From Byssothecium circinans (Eukaryota > Ascomycota > Dothideomycetes > Pleosporales > Massarinaceae): a DNA stretch of 64,000 nt. The DNA is taken from the NCBI GenBank assembly GCA_010015675.1, contig ML977007.1, forward strand, positions 97,354 to 161,353, read 5' to 3'. Under the pieces are notes generated by a model. That model was not told the origin of the DNA. It was given only the letters and a program-made list of their open reading frames with translations, and did no database searches. The translations under genes and the position numbers were made by a program. Positions 45,411 through 58,028 of the stretch are shown piece by piece; the stretch's first letter is position 1; the number at the start of each line of letters is the position of its first letter.

Positions 45411-48400
45411 CTAAGCCGGCGTCACACTCCTACTATCCCGATCCCGCCCACCACGACTCAGCAAGCCTTTCCTCGTCCTCGGACTCGCCGGCCCGCCACT
45501 CGCCGCATCACCCGGTTCAAAGCTGCTCCTGAAAATCACCGTCCCCGGCCCGACATTGACAGCCTGTTCGCTCCCGGCGCCCTGATCGCTGACGAAGAAC
45601 GGCTTCTCTCCGAGTTCGTCGTCGCGCCCAAACGTGCTGTGGTTCTTGACCACGAGTTTGAACGCGCTGTCCGCGGCACAGGGTACCTTGAAGGTTTCAT
45701 TGTCGAACATGACGGAGCCGGAGGGCGCTTTGATGTGGTTTGTCTTGTGGACTTCTTTGCTGCCTTTGGTGCCTTCGAGGCGGACGTGTACGCGGAGGTT
45801 GGTGCCCGGGTCGTAGCCTTCGGCGCTGAGGATGGTGATGTTGGCGGTGCCTAGTTCGGCGCCGCCTGGGGCGCCGCCGAAGCCTGAGGCGAAGCTCTGA
45901 GCGCCTAAGGACTTGTGCCGCTGGTGGTTGTTTTGGTCTTTGGAGGGTGTGCTGTTGCCGTCGGATTCTACGGAGATGGCGGGGACGTCTTCGACTGGGC
46001 CGCCGTTGGGAGAATCGGAGCGTTCGAACTCGTCTGTGGTTCTGGGCGCAGATGTCGACTTCCTTCGCTTGAAGCCACGGCCGAGGAAGGTTCCGGCGCG
46101 CATCACGCCACCGCCCACGAGCACTGCGCCTTTGCCGACACCCTTGACAGGTGCACCGATGACTTTTCCGGGGACCGCAAAAGTACCGTGGAAGGTCGAC
46201 GAGCCTTGTCGGGCGCGCATGACGTAGTCAGGTTTGAACAGCATCTTGAGCCTGATGGCGCCAGACTTGCCGTCCAATTCCAGCGTGACCTCTTGAGACT
46301 GGAACGGTTCTAAAATGTCGAGGTTGATAGCTGCTTTGCCGAGAAAGTCGGATTTGTCGCCAAAGTCCCAGTCATATACCTTGACTTCAAATTCTGCAGC
46401 TGTGCGACTTCGGACGGGTATTTCAAAGTATTCGTTCCAAGCTGGATGCAGGGTCTTCTTCTGCGTCTTCGTCTTGTAGACCTCCTTTTCGTTGAGGATG
46501 AACTTGCAATACGGGTCCGAGAAACCGTTGCGGTCGGCGGCGGGAAGATCTGCGGCGTCGAGCACTTCGACACGGACAGTACCCTGGTTGTTGAACGATT
46601 CGCTGGGTTCGAGCTGCATCTTGATGGGGATGTACTTGAGACTGACAGTGATCTTGTTCTCGTTGCCGCGGTTGTCTTTCAGCGTGAGCTGGGTTGGCGT
46701 GTACTGTACGTGTCAGTAGGACTCACTTCAGTGAGGATATCATGAAGCCTACCAAGCACCGTCGAAGAGTGTCAAGGGTATTTCCTGTAAGCTTAGCAAT
46801 GACATGGTCCTCATCGCCTTCGCCCTTCTTGTCAATATGCTCAATAATACGCAGCGTGATCTTGGAGAAATCAAGCTCGCGGACCATCGTGTCGCCAACT
46901 GTAACAAATCAGCAGCGTACAATAAGCGGCATTCAATCACCCTACCCTCATTGAAAGTCATGTTCCTGCTCTTGATTTTCGCGCTGGAGTAGCTCGGGAA
47001 AGCCATGTCATCCATGATGATGTCGACATAGGCGCCAGTGTTGGCAAACTCTCCCTCAATGAGCTTGAATACAATGAGACCCGATTCTGCAAAACGTTAG
47101 CCCATATCTAACACCGCAACGAATAGGAACACGGGGCAGAGTGGCTGAAGGTCTAGAGAGACCAACCCAGCTCGCCATACGCTTCCGGACATTCAATGGA
47201 ACGGCTCATCGTACCATACTGCTGCAAGTCTTCGGCAGTCAGATGTATCTTCTCAATCTCCTTCTTCTCATGCACCGCTTCTTGCTCTTCCTTGTCGAGC
47301 TCCCTCGCGAGATCAGCGTCACTGTTTTTATGTTGCGATTCTGCCGATTTGAGCGAGGAGAAGGTGCCTGCCGTTTCGGAGCGAGTGACGCCGGAGACGG
47401 CCGAGACGCCTGACACAGTCGACACATCCCGCTTGTGGCCTTTGGCGGAGGAATCTTGTGTTCGGATCGAGCCGCCGCGGGAAAGGGCCTCGCTATCGCT
47501 GTCCCCTTCATCCTCATCCGGGTCCCAGACTGGGTAGGTCGGGTAGAACGAGCATGTGTAGTTCAGCACACCCTTAGGAGGCGCGTTGTGGCCAAGACGT
47601 AGACCACCTGCTTGTGTTTGCTTATTCTCCTCAACTAGATATTCTCCATCCTCATTCTGATGAACGTAGTCGGCGGCAGACAGTTCGATATAGCCAAGCG
47701 ACCGATCTTTGCCAAGGTGCTCTTCGTCCATGACTTCGAGCGCTAATTTTTCGCGGGTAGTGTGTACCGGGATGTAAACGACCTCGTCCCAGTCTGGGTT
47801 GAGATTGTTTTTGAAAGTAACCGTTCGGGCCTTCTCGACACCTGAAAGCAGCACTCGCACATATGGGTCTGATTTGCCCATTGTCTCAACGTTCCGTAGG
47901 TTGCGAGCATTCTGAAAGTGCAGCCTCAACACACCAATGGGCGTGAGGTAGCCTCCTCCAGCCGCTGCCCCTTTCAGCGCGACGGGCTTCCAGTCAAGCT
48001 TCATCTTTGCTCTTCCAGTCTTCACGCCATGTAGAGAGAACCAATCCTGGCCCTTTGCCGTCAACTCAAGCAAATCGTCAAGAGTGATTTGGTATGAGCC
48101 AACAATGGGGTCGGTTGCGAGATCGCGATCATCCTTGATAATAAGGCCGAGTTTGGCCTTCTTGCGATCTGTGATGAGCAGCTCTTTGTGTGCATCTGGC
48201 CAGACAGGTTTGTTCGTCCTCTTCATAACGGTCGATTTGTGCACTTCCCGCCCATTAAGCAGGAGTATAGCGTATGGGCTGAGTTGGCCAATGGTGCTCT
48301 TGCTAGCGTCCAGGTCCTTGGCCTGCTCAATCGTGAACTTGGCAATGCCGGTTCGTGACTCTGGGGGAGGCTCTTTGACGCCGCCTTCGAGAACTTCTCC

Positions 48401-50194
48401 TTCGAGGACGGGAAAGAAGCGAACGTCGCATTGAAGGATGCCACGTGGTCGTCCACCAGACATGACCTCCAAATGCAAGTTCTCATGTTCATCGTCCTGT
48501 TCTAGCTGCTCAAGAGCAAACGTCGCCTGACCGAGCTCTTTGTCTTTGCGGATCTCGTTGTAGTCGTAGAGGTTAATAGTCAAAGCATCCTTGAGAGACG
48601 TGATGATGATATTGATGGTCTCATTCCATCTCGGGTTCGCGTTCTCGTGTACAGTCTTGGTGCGCGCGAGTTCGGCCCTGTTGTTGATCGAGACCATGGC
48701 ATATGGATCGGGTGTTCCGGAGAACTTGTCGGGGTTCTTGAGACCCTGGGCTCCGTGGAAAGTGACCTGGAGGACGCCGATGGCCTGATCGATCGGTTCG
48801 CCTGCCAGCATCTTGGCGATCTCGATAGGGAAGACGTTGGGGTCATACATCATTGGAGCGAGAATGGAGTGAATCGTCTCCATGATGAACGTCTCCAGAC
48901 CGGGGATGAAGTTGATGTCGAATCCAAATGTGTCACCACCGAGCGGTTTGCAGACATAGTCGATGGTCGGTCGCTCAAGGAAACACATCTCGACACGCTC
49001 AATGTGCGGGAACGGTAGCTGAAGTTTGAACTTCAGGCGCATCAGACCGGAAAATGCCATATCCTCCACAATGACATCCAGACCTTTGCTGACTACGCCC
49101 TTTCCGATGCGGACTTCGAGCACAATCTTGGGGTTGATCTTGCTCTTTAGTTGTCTCGACGTGAGATCAGAGGTATCGTTTGGGTTGAAGCTAAACTTCC
49201 AGTCCATGAGAACAATATCCTCATCAGCCTTGGGATACGTTTTGACATGCTCCAGCCGCGGTGGCTTCGTTCCCAGTATAAAGTCCTTCATCCGCAAGCC
49301 CTCCAAAAACGACGGTGTAGATGTCGACAGCACCTGGTCGACGGACGCGACAATGGAATTGCACAGCACCGGAGCGTAGATGGGCCAGAACTTGACCAAG
49401 AAGCTGTTGATCCACTCCAACGACTCTGTATCCGTCTCCAGCTTGTTCTTCGCCATCTCGCGGTTCAAATCGTCTCGCGCGTTTCGTCGAACTCGTCGGA
49501 TCGAGGTCCGGTAGTATGTGCCGCATATCGCCATGATGCAAAAGACCCATCCCAGACCACCGCCCAGCACTGCCACTACCCATGAGGTCAGGCAGGCAAA
49601 TATGATGACTCCCGTATTATGGTACCAGTCGCCGAAAAACTTGTCGTCGAGCTTGCTCTCCAGCAATGTCTGGTGATCCAGCATCGAGGGTTCGTCATCC
49701 TGGAATTCGGAGCCAGGCATACCGAAGCGTGGCGCCCATCCCACTCTTGCCCATGGGTCTTCCTCGCCCGGCTCTACAGTGTGGCCGTTCGCTTCGAGAG
49801 AGGCGGGGGTCGATGGTTCTTCGAGGACGCCGGCTTTCGATGCGGGAGGAAGGGCTTGTTTCGGGGCGTCCTTGTTGGCATCCGACGCAAGAGCGGTCGC
49901 AATCGGTTTCCGCTTGTGATGGAAGTTATCCGGTACTTGCTACCATACAGTCAGCGCCTGATATTCAACCCGCTTCCCTGCGCGTCCGTGAATCCAACTT
50001 ACTGCCTTTGCCTGAGCAGCTTTCTCCTCGGGACTCGCATTCGGATTGAAGCTATACGCCGCACTCCCGCCCTTTCTCGCCTCGTCCATCATGACATTCT
50101 CGGCGGCCTGAGCTGTGACGTTCGAATCGGGGTCCTGAGCAGCTTCCACCGCGCCCTGAGCCTTTAGCTCGTTTGCGCGCGAGATGGTAGACAT
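45411..50194 (-). CDS. Tricalbin-like multi-C2 membrane-contact protein
   Basis: Five exons (50194-50003, 49939-47167, 47086-46946, 46898-46753, 46703-45411) give 1514 aa with all phases consistent. Tricalbins (extended synaptotagmins) tether the ER to the plasma membrane and carry lipid between them. Residues 173-207 form a hydrophobic hairpin (TGVIIFACLTSWVV...CGTYY) for the ER membrane. The SMP lipid-transfer domain spans about 236-440 (ESLEWINSFLVKFWPIY, VLEVRIGKGVVS, IPGLETFIMETI). C2 domains follow: one from about 450 (VLQVTFHGAQGLKNPDKF), one with FTIEQAKDLDAS, one with LRLHFQNARNLRN, a variant one (GLIVFKLIEGEF), one near 1126 (VRVEVLDAADLPAADRNGFSDPY) with Ca2+-type Asp, and a last at about 1345. 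One donor (GTTGGT) is weak, yet the join gives GELESGLIVF. Confidence 0.93.
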
Positions 50195-51289
50195 GTTGTA
50201 TTTTCACTCCTGTTTAGCTCGGTACCGATCGTGTGTGTGGCCCGTCGTGGCTGCCGCGAGGAGGCGGAGAGGTGGTCAACCTCAATGATGGGGGAGCTGG
50301 AGCTGAGCTTCTCCACACCAGTCGATGACGGCGGCAGCAATTGAGCAGAGAGATATAAGTTCGCGACGAGACCGCGCTTGAATATAGACAAGAGGTGCAA
50401 GGGGCGATGTCTGCGGTATTGATGGCGGTCGGAGCTGCCCAACGGCGCCGCAAACCTGTTTGATGTCTTGGTTAGCTGTTGTTCCCGCATAGCTGCGCTA
50501 ACCACTCGGAACCTACCCAACAGCTGGACCTACCAACGCTACTACTCCTGCTTGGTAGAATTGTAGAGTGTGTATTACTGAATTGCCAAAAGAAACACAA
50601 GGAGTGAATTGAACGTAATTGTCGCGGTTGTGGTTATTCTCTTTCGAAAAAGGAGCCCCAGCCCCAGATGACGAAGGTGCTCAGTGCTGGTGTCCGTTCC
50701 ACACGCCCGGGCCATCTCTCTCTTCTCTCATGGCTACCTCCACCCTGGCCATCCATAAACGCTCATAGAACTGCCCAGGGTGATTCCAAGGCCACGTCCA
50801 CATACAACAGGCTTCCCATTCACTCACCATCCTCCAACTCACACCCTCCCATGCAAATCTACGTATAACACGCCTGCAAACCCACACAGATGTGATTTAT
50901 ACACAAACGCTCAACACACTTCGTCATCCGTCCTACCCATCTACTGATCGCCCCAGGGACCCCAAACCGCCCCATCCAATCCGCACGCCAGCCGCGGCAC
51001 CTTTCCCCACCGCTCCAGCGTGTATCTCTGTGGCTGATAATGATTCTCCTCTCCATCTCCAAAAAGGCCTCATCTCCACACCAAACGCCCACCGTGACTT
51101 TTCAAACCACCCCATTCTTCGACGATAGCATGGCATGGCGTGGTGCTAGAAGAGCCATTGAAACGCACATGCTGATACATATGGGATAATGGCATAATTC
51201 ACTGATGCTCCACGTCGGCCATTCAAAGGGCCTGCCTGTGGCGTTGGATGTCTCATCTTCTCGGTTGTCAGTTGTACAGCACGCATTCG

Positions 51290-51316
51290 CACAGCCACAG
51301 CCACAGCCACAGCCAC
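51290..51316 (+). repeat. (CACAGC)4 microsatellite
   Basis: Four units and a partial fifth, directly upstream of the minisatellite. Confidence 0.95.
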
Positions 51317-51333
51317 GCACGGCTTTTGCGTGT

Positions 51334-51560
51334 GACAAGGAAAACCAGCCGCTGTCTGGACAAGCCACTGAAAACCAGCCGCTGGATTTGGGCAAAGACA
51401 CTGAAATCTGGCCGCTAGTTTTGGGTAAGACACTGAAAACCAGTCGCTAGTTTTGGCCAAGGCACCTGAAAACCAGCCGCTGGTTTTGGACAAGCCACTG
51501 AAAACCTAAAGACGCCGAAAACCAGCCGCTAGTTTTGCGCAAGAAATTGAAAAACCTGCT
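51334..51560 (+). repeat. 32-33-bp minisatellite, about seven units
   Basis: Imperfect direct repeats with a core of GACAAGNCACTGAAAACCAG then CCGCTAGTTTTG. Unit starts lie near 51334, 51358, 51390, 51423, 51455 and 51488, with a longer variant unit and a decayed last unit. There are no spacers, so it is a tandem array and not a CRISPR. Confidence 0.85.
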
Positions 51561-52187
51561 CCCAACCACACCCAAGGAAATCCAGCTTCAGCATCAGCTA
51601 CCTGGCAGCTAGTAGCTGGGTATCTAATTACCTACCTAGCTATCCAGCCGCAACCCCCATCAGCCAGCAAGTAACCAGTCACCAGTCACCAGCAAGTAAC
51701 CAAACCATGCTATACATCGGTCAAAGAGAGTTGAAAAGAAGGAAAAAGAATAATAACCTGACCTATCCTATCCTATCCTATCCAATCCAATCCAACATGC
51801 CCGGCTAGAGCCGTGACTTTGATAATCCCCCATCTATACATGTACGCCAATGAGCTCCATCACATCCCATACCACGTGTATGTGCAGCACTGCAGCACTT
51901 GCCTGTGAAGAAGAGGGATGTGGGATATCAGAAATACCAGACACTGAACACCCAACACCCGAGCAACTAAGCACGCTAACCCGCAAGCCGATGAACCAAA
52001 GGAAAAAAAAAAACCATCATGGGGAGAGAGAACCAAAACCAAAACCCTTACCCAGCTGAAAACCAAAGCCGCACCACACCCTCCAGATGCCCCTTCTTTC
52101 TTCTCCCACCCCCACCCACACTCACCGACACCGCACCGCCCACCCCATCAACGTCCTGCCCAGAGCACACATGAATCAGCACATAAA

Positions 52188-54058
52188 TCATCTCCAAGGC
52201 TGCTCAACCGGATACCTCCTCCCGCCAACCCCATCCTGCACACCCGCCACATACCTATGCGACCTCGCCCCCGCCCTCGCATCCCTACTAACATCCCTAC
52301 TAACATCCCTACTGACATCCCTACTCCCCACCCTCTCCCTCTCTCTCGCCCTCTCCCTATCGTCCCACTCATCCCTCACCCGCTCATGACTCCTCGTCCG
52401 CTCCCCCATATCCGCCCTCCGCGCCCTCTCCCTGTCTCTGGGATTCTCCTCGCTCTTGCGTCTGCGATGGCGCGAGTTGCCACTGAGCGGCTCGTAGGCC
52501 TCGCGGTCGCGGTGGCTGTCACGTTCACGTTCGCGTTCGCGGACATAAGCTGGTTCGTGGATGTCGGGCGGGGGAGCAGAGTAGCGCACGCCGTGCGCGT
52601 TTGGTGGTGAGGGTCTATAGCTTGTTCTTGGGGGCATGCTAGGACGGCGACTGGACTCGGTGGAAGGATAGTAGGTACGATTATGCGCCTGCATCTGCGC
52701 AACATGTGTAGCGAAGAGGGGTGCTTTCGTCGGGCCGTAGAGGGGCGGCGGGCCGTCTTCTTTACGCGAAGGCATGACGGGCGAGACATCGTGCGAGTAC
52801 CTTCTATCCTCGTAGTACTGCGGGAAGTACTCTCGCGGCGTCAAAGGCGGGTCGTGCGAGCGTCTTTGACGGAGAACTGGCGTTCGTCGCCGACTGGTCG
52901 GTCGGTCGGAATCAGAGTCCGTGTCGGTGGATGAGAGTGTGCTTGCCCTCCTCATGGGATGCGGGCGTTTGTGAGTCGAAGGGTGCAGTACGTGTGCTGC
53001 ATGTCCTGCATATCGCGGCGCAGGGGGCGGTGGAGGAGCAAGCGGCGTAGCATCTTCATCCGAGTATCCGTCATCTTCATACCTTCCAGGCATACTCCTC
53101 CTCCTGTCCCTATTGAAAGGATTGACAAGAAGATGCCGCACATTGCTTATTAACCTGCCCCTATCCTTTTCCTCCTCCCATCTCCTGCCATCTCTTCCCT
53201 CCTTGGAGAAATGTCGTAGAATGGGCGGTCTCCTGCTTCCCCTCCGATACAGCGGATCAGCGAAATACTTAGCAGCCGCATGTCTCTCATCCGCCGACTC
53301 TTCAATCTCAATCTCGCTGGATGTACGCGGCCCGTGTTCATCGATATTAACGTGAACTCTCGGCCTCTTGTCGTTCTCCTTCTCCTTGCAGGCAGCATCT
53401 TCTTCAGCTTCTCTCTTCAATCGCGCCGCAACACTCTCATGCCATGTCACCATAGCCTCGTCTGGCCTCTCAGGTAAACATTCCTTGGGAAGCAGTTTCG
53501 GAAACACTTCTCCCGTCTGCGGATCCACGACGTCGAACTTGCTGACCGCGTTCTGCAAGAAGCCAACATGATCTTCCGGCCCGAGCAGTAATTGTATAGT
53601 TTGCCATGTGACAAACCCCTTCTTCTTCAGCGCGGGTATTGTAGGCGACGAGTACCCGTCGTCTTCAGGCGCTGGTTGTAAGCTGTGAAATGCTCCCAGC
53701 GACCGGTATATGAACGATATCGAAGACGCGGGAGTTTCCACGAACAGGACGTCATAGTTTCCGCCCACCGCGCGGTAGAAGGCGGCGATTGCCGAGGGCG
53801 TAAGGTCGGGAGAAGTGGATGGTTCGAAGGTTCTGCTCTGCGCGAACGAAGTTAGCCAACATCCCCAAGCTTAAGCAAACCACTTACAATGACCTCAGCA
53901 ATCCCCTCTAGCAAGCGATTAAACAGCTCCGTGCCACACTTGTCCGGCTTGATCAAATATCCCCAGAAGTCGTACGCTTCCTTATGCGCCACCGTGTCCG
54001 CATGCGCATTCGCATTCGTGCCGTCTTGCTTCGTTTCGGTGGCATCAGACGCCATCAT
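52188..54058 (-). CDS. DUF7514-type fungal protein with Arg-rich disordered tail
   Basis: Two exons (54058-53888 and 53837-52188; 50-bp intron) give 606 aa. The first ~200 residues are the conserved part, in order AYDFWGYLIKPDKCGTELFNRLLEGIAEVI, then after the intron EPSTSPDLTPSAIAAFYRAV, GGNYDVLFVETPASSISFIYRSLG and LLPKECLPERPDEAM. I associate this pattern with DUF7514, from memory. The rest is disordered: Pro-rich, then long Arg/Asp/Glu/Ser stretches (RERERERDSHRDREAYE) and an SRDV repeat. The Arg/Ser/Asp composition recalls proteins of RNA granules or splicing bodies, but no RNA-binding domain is seen and function is unknown. Start is one of two adjacent Met codons (54058 or 54055). Confidence 0.85.
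52280..52327 (-). repeat. 12-bp coding tandem repeat, four units
   Basis: Four 12-bp units (CATCCCTACTAA on the plus strand; the first two identical) encode the SRDV repeats of the DUF7514 protein. Confidence 0.9.
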
Positions 54059-54854
54059 GTGCTGCTCTCTTCCTCAACCTTTTCGATTCCGTACTATCAT
54101 CCGTTCCTGATCGCTCTTGTTGTTATTTCGCCTCTTCTGCGAGTTTGTTTACCTGGCGAATAAATCGAGTGAAGTGGTGTGAGCAGAGTTCTGGTGACTT
54201 GCGGTGAGTCCCGCGGTGCTCGCGGAAGCGCGTCTTCAACGCCAAATCCTAGGAATGGGAAAAGTAAGGGTGGCAATCCAAAGGGATAAATATATACCCT
54301 AGGCATACAGCTTCGCAGCTGTCAGTCGCAACGGCAGATGACTCGCCGGCTGCGCCTCTGGCAATATCTCTGTGCCAGCTGTGAGTTGTCCGTTCACACT
54401 GCACAGCGTTGGACAGTGGCTAGCGGGCGGCCTCGGCGGGGCATCCCCGTCCCCCCGATACGATCCTGACATCATATGTATCCCTGCTGTGCAAGGCTCC
54501 ATTTTCAGGCAGTAACCGCTTAATTCAGTTGTCATAGGAATATGCGGGATCCATCATCAACACTAGAGCAGAGTTTGAGGGATGGTCTCAGGCACCAGAT
54601 TATTGACCCATGACTGTACCATGATACCAAGCATCATATCAAGGCATCACTGCGACGGAAATAGGTACATATGGAGTCTGTTTATGTATTACAGCCTTAT
54701 CCGGGGGACGCGCAACCGGCGTCCTTTTTCGCGTCCCCTTTCTAGCTACAAGAAGCATGCATGACATTTGGTTCATACAGTCGTCGCACCACCCAACACC
54801 GAATCCAATGCCTAGGGAAATCTACCGGTCCGTGATGAACAAAACAACCACCCC
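54059..54854. other. Intergenic
   Basis: 800 bases between the DUF7514 protein start and the UGP1 stop; promoter on the left and UGP1 3' UTR on the right. No gene seen. Confidence 0.45.
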
Positions 54855-56933
54855 CTAATGCTCAAGCAGCCTGAGGGAACCCTGAACGACAACGTTTTCC
54901 AGGATGGAGCCCGGTGGAATGTCGATCGTCTGACCCTCAGTAGCGACGATAATGACGGTGCCCTTGAGTGTTACGCCACGGCCTAGGTTGACGGGGCCGG
55001 TGATGGTGAGATGGTCGAGCTCTACAATCTTGGGGATGGATGGGATGCGCGACTGGAAGCTGGACACCTTCTTGAAGTCGCTGCCGAGCTTGATCAAGGG
55101 AGCCGGGCCAAAGCGGTTGGGGTCGATTACGAGCTGGCCGTGTTGTAGAGTGTACAGATCCGACTTGACGAGCATCAGGTCGGAGCAAGTCTTGACGGGC
55201 AAGAATCGTCGCCTGGGCACGTTGACACCGTGTGCGTTCTTGAAATGACGAATGGCAGCGCCGACGGCAGTCTCGAGTTGGAGGACAGAGACATCGGCCT
55301 CGCCTTTCTTATCCGCCGGGATGGACTTGCCGTTGGGGATGATCTCCATGGCGAGCTCGTTGTTCTCGACCACGCGCTTCACCGCCTTCAGGTTCATCCA
55401 GATGTTGTTGGTGTTGAAGTATTTGAACTTCTTGATAGACTTGAACTCATTGACGTGCTCCTTAGGCACCTGAGCAATTTCGAGCAGGCGGACAGAGCCC
55501 TCGTAGTCAATGATGGTTCCACCCTTGACATCAGCCTTGGTCTTGTCCGTCAACTCCATGATGTACTCCGACTTGGAGTCAACCATGTGTTGCAGGATGC
55601 GGAGGTCAACCACAGCGCCCAAGTTGTCAGCGTTGGACAGGAAGAGAATCTCGATGCCGCGATCGATGAGCTTGTCGAGAATGCCAGAGTTGTAGAGCGA
55701 CTCGAAGACGTCACCGTGACCGGGCGGGTACCAGTTGGCAATGTCGGAGTCGGAGGACTTGGGTGCGGGGAGCAGCGAGTCCTTGAGTACACGCGGGTAC
55801 TTGGACTGGTTGAAGGTGAGGATGTCGATGTTGTGTCCCTCGTACTTCTTGATGATGCTGGCGGTATCCGCGTCGGTGTTGAACGAGTTCATGAGCACGA
55901 ACGGCACGTTGACGTCGTATGTGCGGTTGAGGAACTCGATCTGGCGCACCGACAAGTCCAAGAAGGACATGCCATCGCGGACCTCGATGACCGACTTGGG
56001 GCCAACGCAACCCATGGAGGTACCAAGACCACCGTTGAGCTTCACCACTGCCAGCTTGTTCAGGTAATCGACGGCCTCGGAGTTTGCAAGGTCATCGTAG
56101 TTGACGACCTGCTCGGCTTTCGGGGGAGCGATGCGGTGCCAGTCAATGGCATTGCCCTTAGCCTTGTCATTGAGGTAGCGGCGGAACAGAGCGAAGAAGT
56201 TGTCCATTTCCGTCTCGAAGCGCTGCGCAATGTTAGCTTGTGGTGTGGAGTTTAGCCGGACATGCAGCAAGATACGGGCGACTGTACTACAATCTGCCCG
56301 TATCCGCTGAAGCGGGTCAGAAATTGGGTGTGCATACCTGCTTCTCGGCGGGGTCCGTGACGGTATCCGACAGCTTATTCAGGGCATTGCGCATCTGGGA
56401 AGCCGCAACATTTGTGGATGTGTTCTCGAACGCCTGGTGGATGTCGTCGTTAGTTGGGGCCATATTGTGTACTTTCAGGGCGGCAAAATGGGTCCCGAAG
56501 GCTCAAGTGCTTCGTGATGTGGGGTTTGAAAAAGGGAACAAATGCCAGACGGTTGAAACGAAGAGGATGAAGCTAGTGGTGAAGGAGCGATTTCGACACA
56601 AAGCTCTGTAGTATGCAATTCCTGAGGTGGTGGAAGAGCAGCTGCGAATGAGCATGTTTGGGTGCTGGCGGTGAGCCCCTTCCCCACCAGGATCGACATG
56701 GCGGCCCGCCATTGTGATTGCACCAGATAAACAGATGTGGGCTGGGGCGTACAAAACGATGCTGATGCTTGAGCGGGAGATTTGTCGTCTCCAAGAAAAA
56801 CAGCGAAAAGAAGGGAAACGAGGACCGAAACTGTACTCACCATATGAGACTGCGACTTGCCATGATGGCGGGGAGCTTCAGCATTGCCGCCGCCGCTGGG
56901 CTTGAGGTGCGAGGGGATTGCGCGAGAAGCCAT
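54855..56933 (-). CDS. UGP1: UTP-glucose-1-phosphate uridylyltransferase (UDP-glucose pyrophosphorylase)
   Basis: Three exons (56933-56841, 56433-56338, 56222-54855) give 518 aa, the usual fungal length. The enzyme makes UDP-glucose from UTP and glucose-1-phosphate for glycogen, trehalose and wall glucan, in the cytosol. The first exon encodes [20 protein letters not shown]...HHGKSQSHM and joins across a 407-bp intron (CTAAC branch site, CACCAG) to [18 protein letters not shown], the fungal SHMAFENT pattern. Core motifs are [17 protein letters not shown] (nucleotide binding), [34 protein letters not shown] and the C-terminal left-handed beta-helix that mediates octamer formation ([17 protein letters not shown]). 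A second in-frame ATG at 56463 inside intron 1 could give a 497-aa form (see findings). Confidence 0.96.
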
Positions 56934-58028
56934 GTTGTGTGTGTAGTTGTATGGGGAAAGGAGGAGAAGAGAGGAGAGACGAAAAGCAAAGCTCGCGAAG
57001 AGGACGACGGAGTACTTGACCGATATGCAGTCAACCGTGGTCAGTGCGAGAGGTGGGGCAAAACTTGCGTAGAACGTGCCCAGGTGCTGCAACGCGGAGG
57101 CTAGCGGTGTGCACTGTGAAGCAAGTCGACGACGGACGTGGACGTGGACGTGGACGTTGACGTGGGCACAAGAGATGAGGCAGAGGGGAGAAGCTTCGTG
57201 CCCAGGGAACCGAGTCCAGCTATATACATCATCGCACATGCAGGCAGTGCCGCCACTTTTCCTAGAGCTCTTGCTACTGCAGCTTGCCAATCCACCACGC
57301 ACACCACTCTCGCTCATCGCTGCCATTAGCTGCATGCTTCCGGGATGTGCAAACCCTTCTCACCAACAAATACTGCGTGCATCTAGCTACTTATCTCACG
57401 GCTAGCAGTCCATTGAAGCCCCGGCACTTGCACAACCTCACGATGCACAATTATTGTTGTTGAGAAGACGGCGGTCATAGCTCCCAGATACAATTTTTAT
57501 TTCCCATAAAGCCCCCGTATGGCTTCAGTCTAGGCCCGGAACAGCAGCCGAGGACAGGGTTCAGATGGCGGTCTGATGGATCGCCAGCTTCGAACCAGCA
57601 TTGTATCGCGATGGCCGACGAGAACCTGCCCAACATTTGCCCCGACGGGTAGAAAGAAGCATTCCAGTGTGTTCTGGTTCTCTTCCGAAGTCTTGTTCCC
57701 ACGAATGGAAGAAAGCCCCGCCAAGGATGCTACAAGGGGTAGAGAGCTGTCGGAGAGAAAAAAAAAGTCTGGAAAGGGAAATACGAAAATAAAAAGGCGC
57801 CACTCCGATATCTATACTTGAGGTGGCGTCAACCATCAAAGTTCACTCCCACGTAGTCTTGGAGCACGTGGGGGTGCAGTCCGAAAATAGCTAGCTTGGC
57901 ATCTTTATTCTCTTCGAAATCAATATCTCAACGAGGCTGAGGTGCAGCAATACGGTTGCCATCCATGTCTCTCTGAATACGATCGCTTGATTGTGACGAT
58001 GGAAGGTTGGTCTGCCACTCTGGCTCAA
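56934..58028. other. Intergenic
   Basis: 1.1 kb between the UGP1 start and the FolB protein stop. It contains the UGP1 promoter and leader and a (GACGTG)n-like run at about 57135-57165 (CGTGGACGTGGACGTGGACG). No gene seen. Confidence 0.45.

Larger units (their letters stand above)
50195..52187. other. Intergenic, repeat-bearing
   Basis: 2 kb between the tricalbin start and the DUF7514 protein 3' end. It contains the tricalbin promoter, a CACAGC repeat, a 32-bp minisatellite, and short CCTAT/CCAAT runs near 51765-51795. No gene is seen. Confidence 0.5.

Noticed and set aside
45117..45854. 245-codon plus-strand frame over the tricalbin 3' end
   Set aside because: Antisense to coding DNA and made of low-complexity Pro/Thr residues.
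51334..51560. CRISPR-like array
   Set aside because: Repeats are adjacent, variable and without unique spacers, in a eukaryotic genome; it is a minisatellite.
55230..56255. 341-codon open frame on the plus strand opposite UGP1
   Set aside because: It is the antisense of a strongly conserved enzyme; such long frames arise from the codon bias of the real gene and show no domain.
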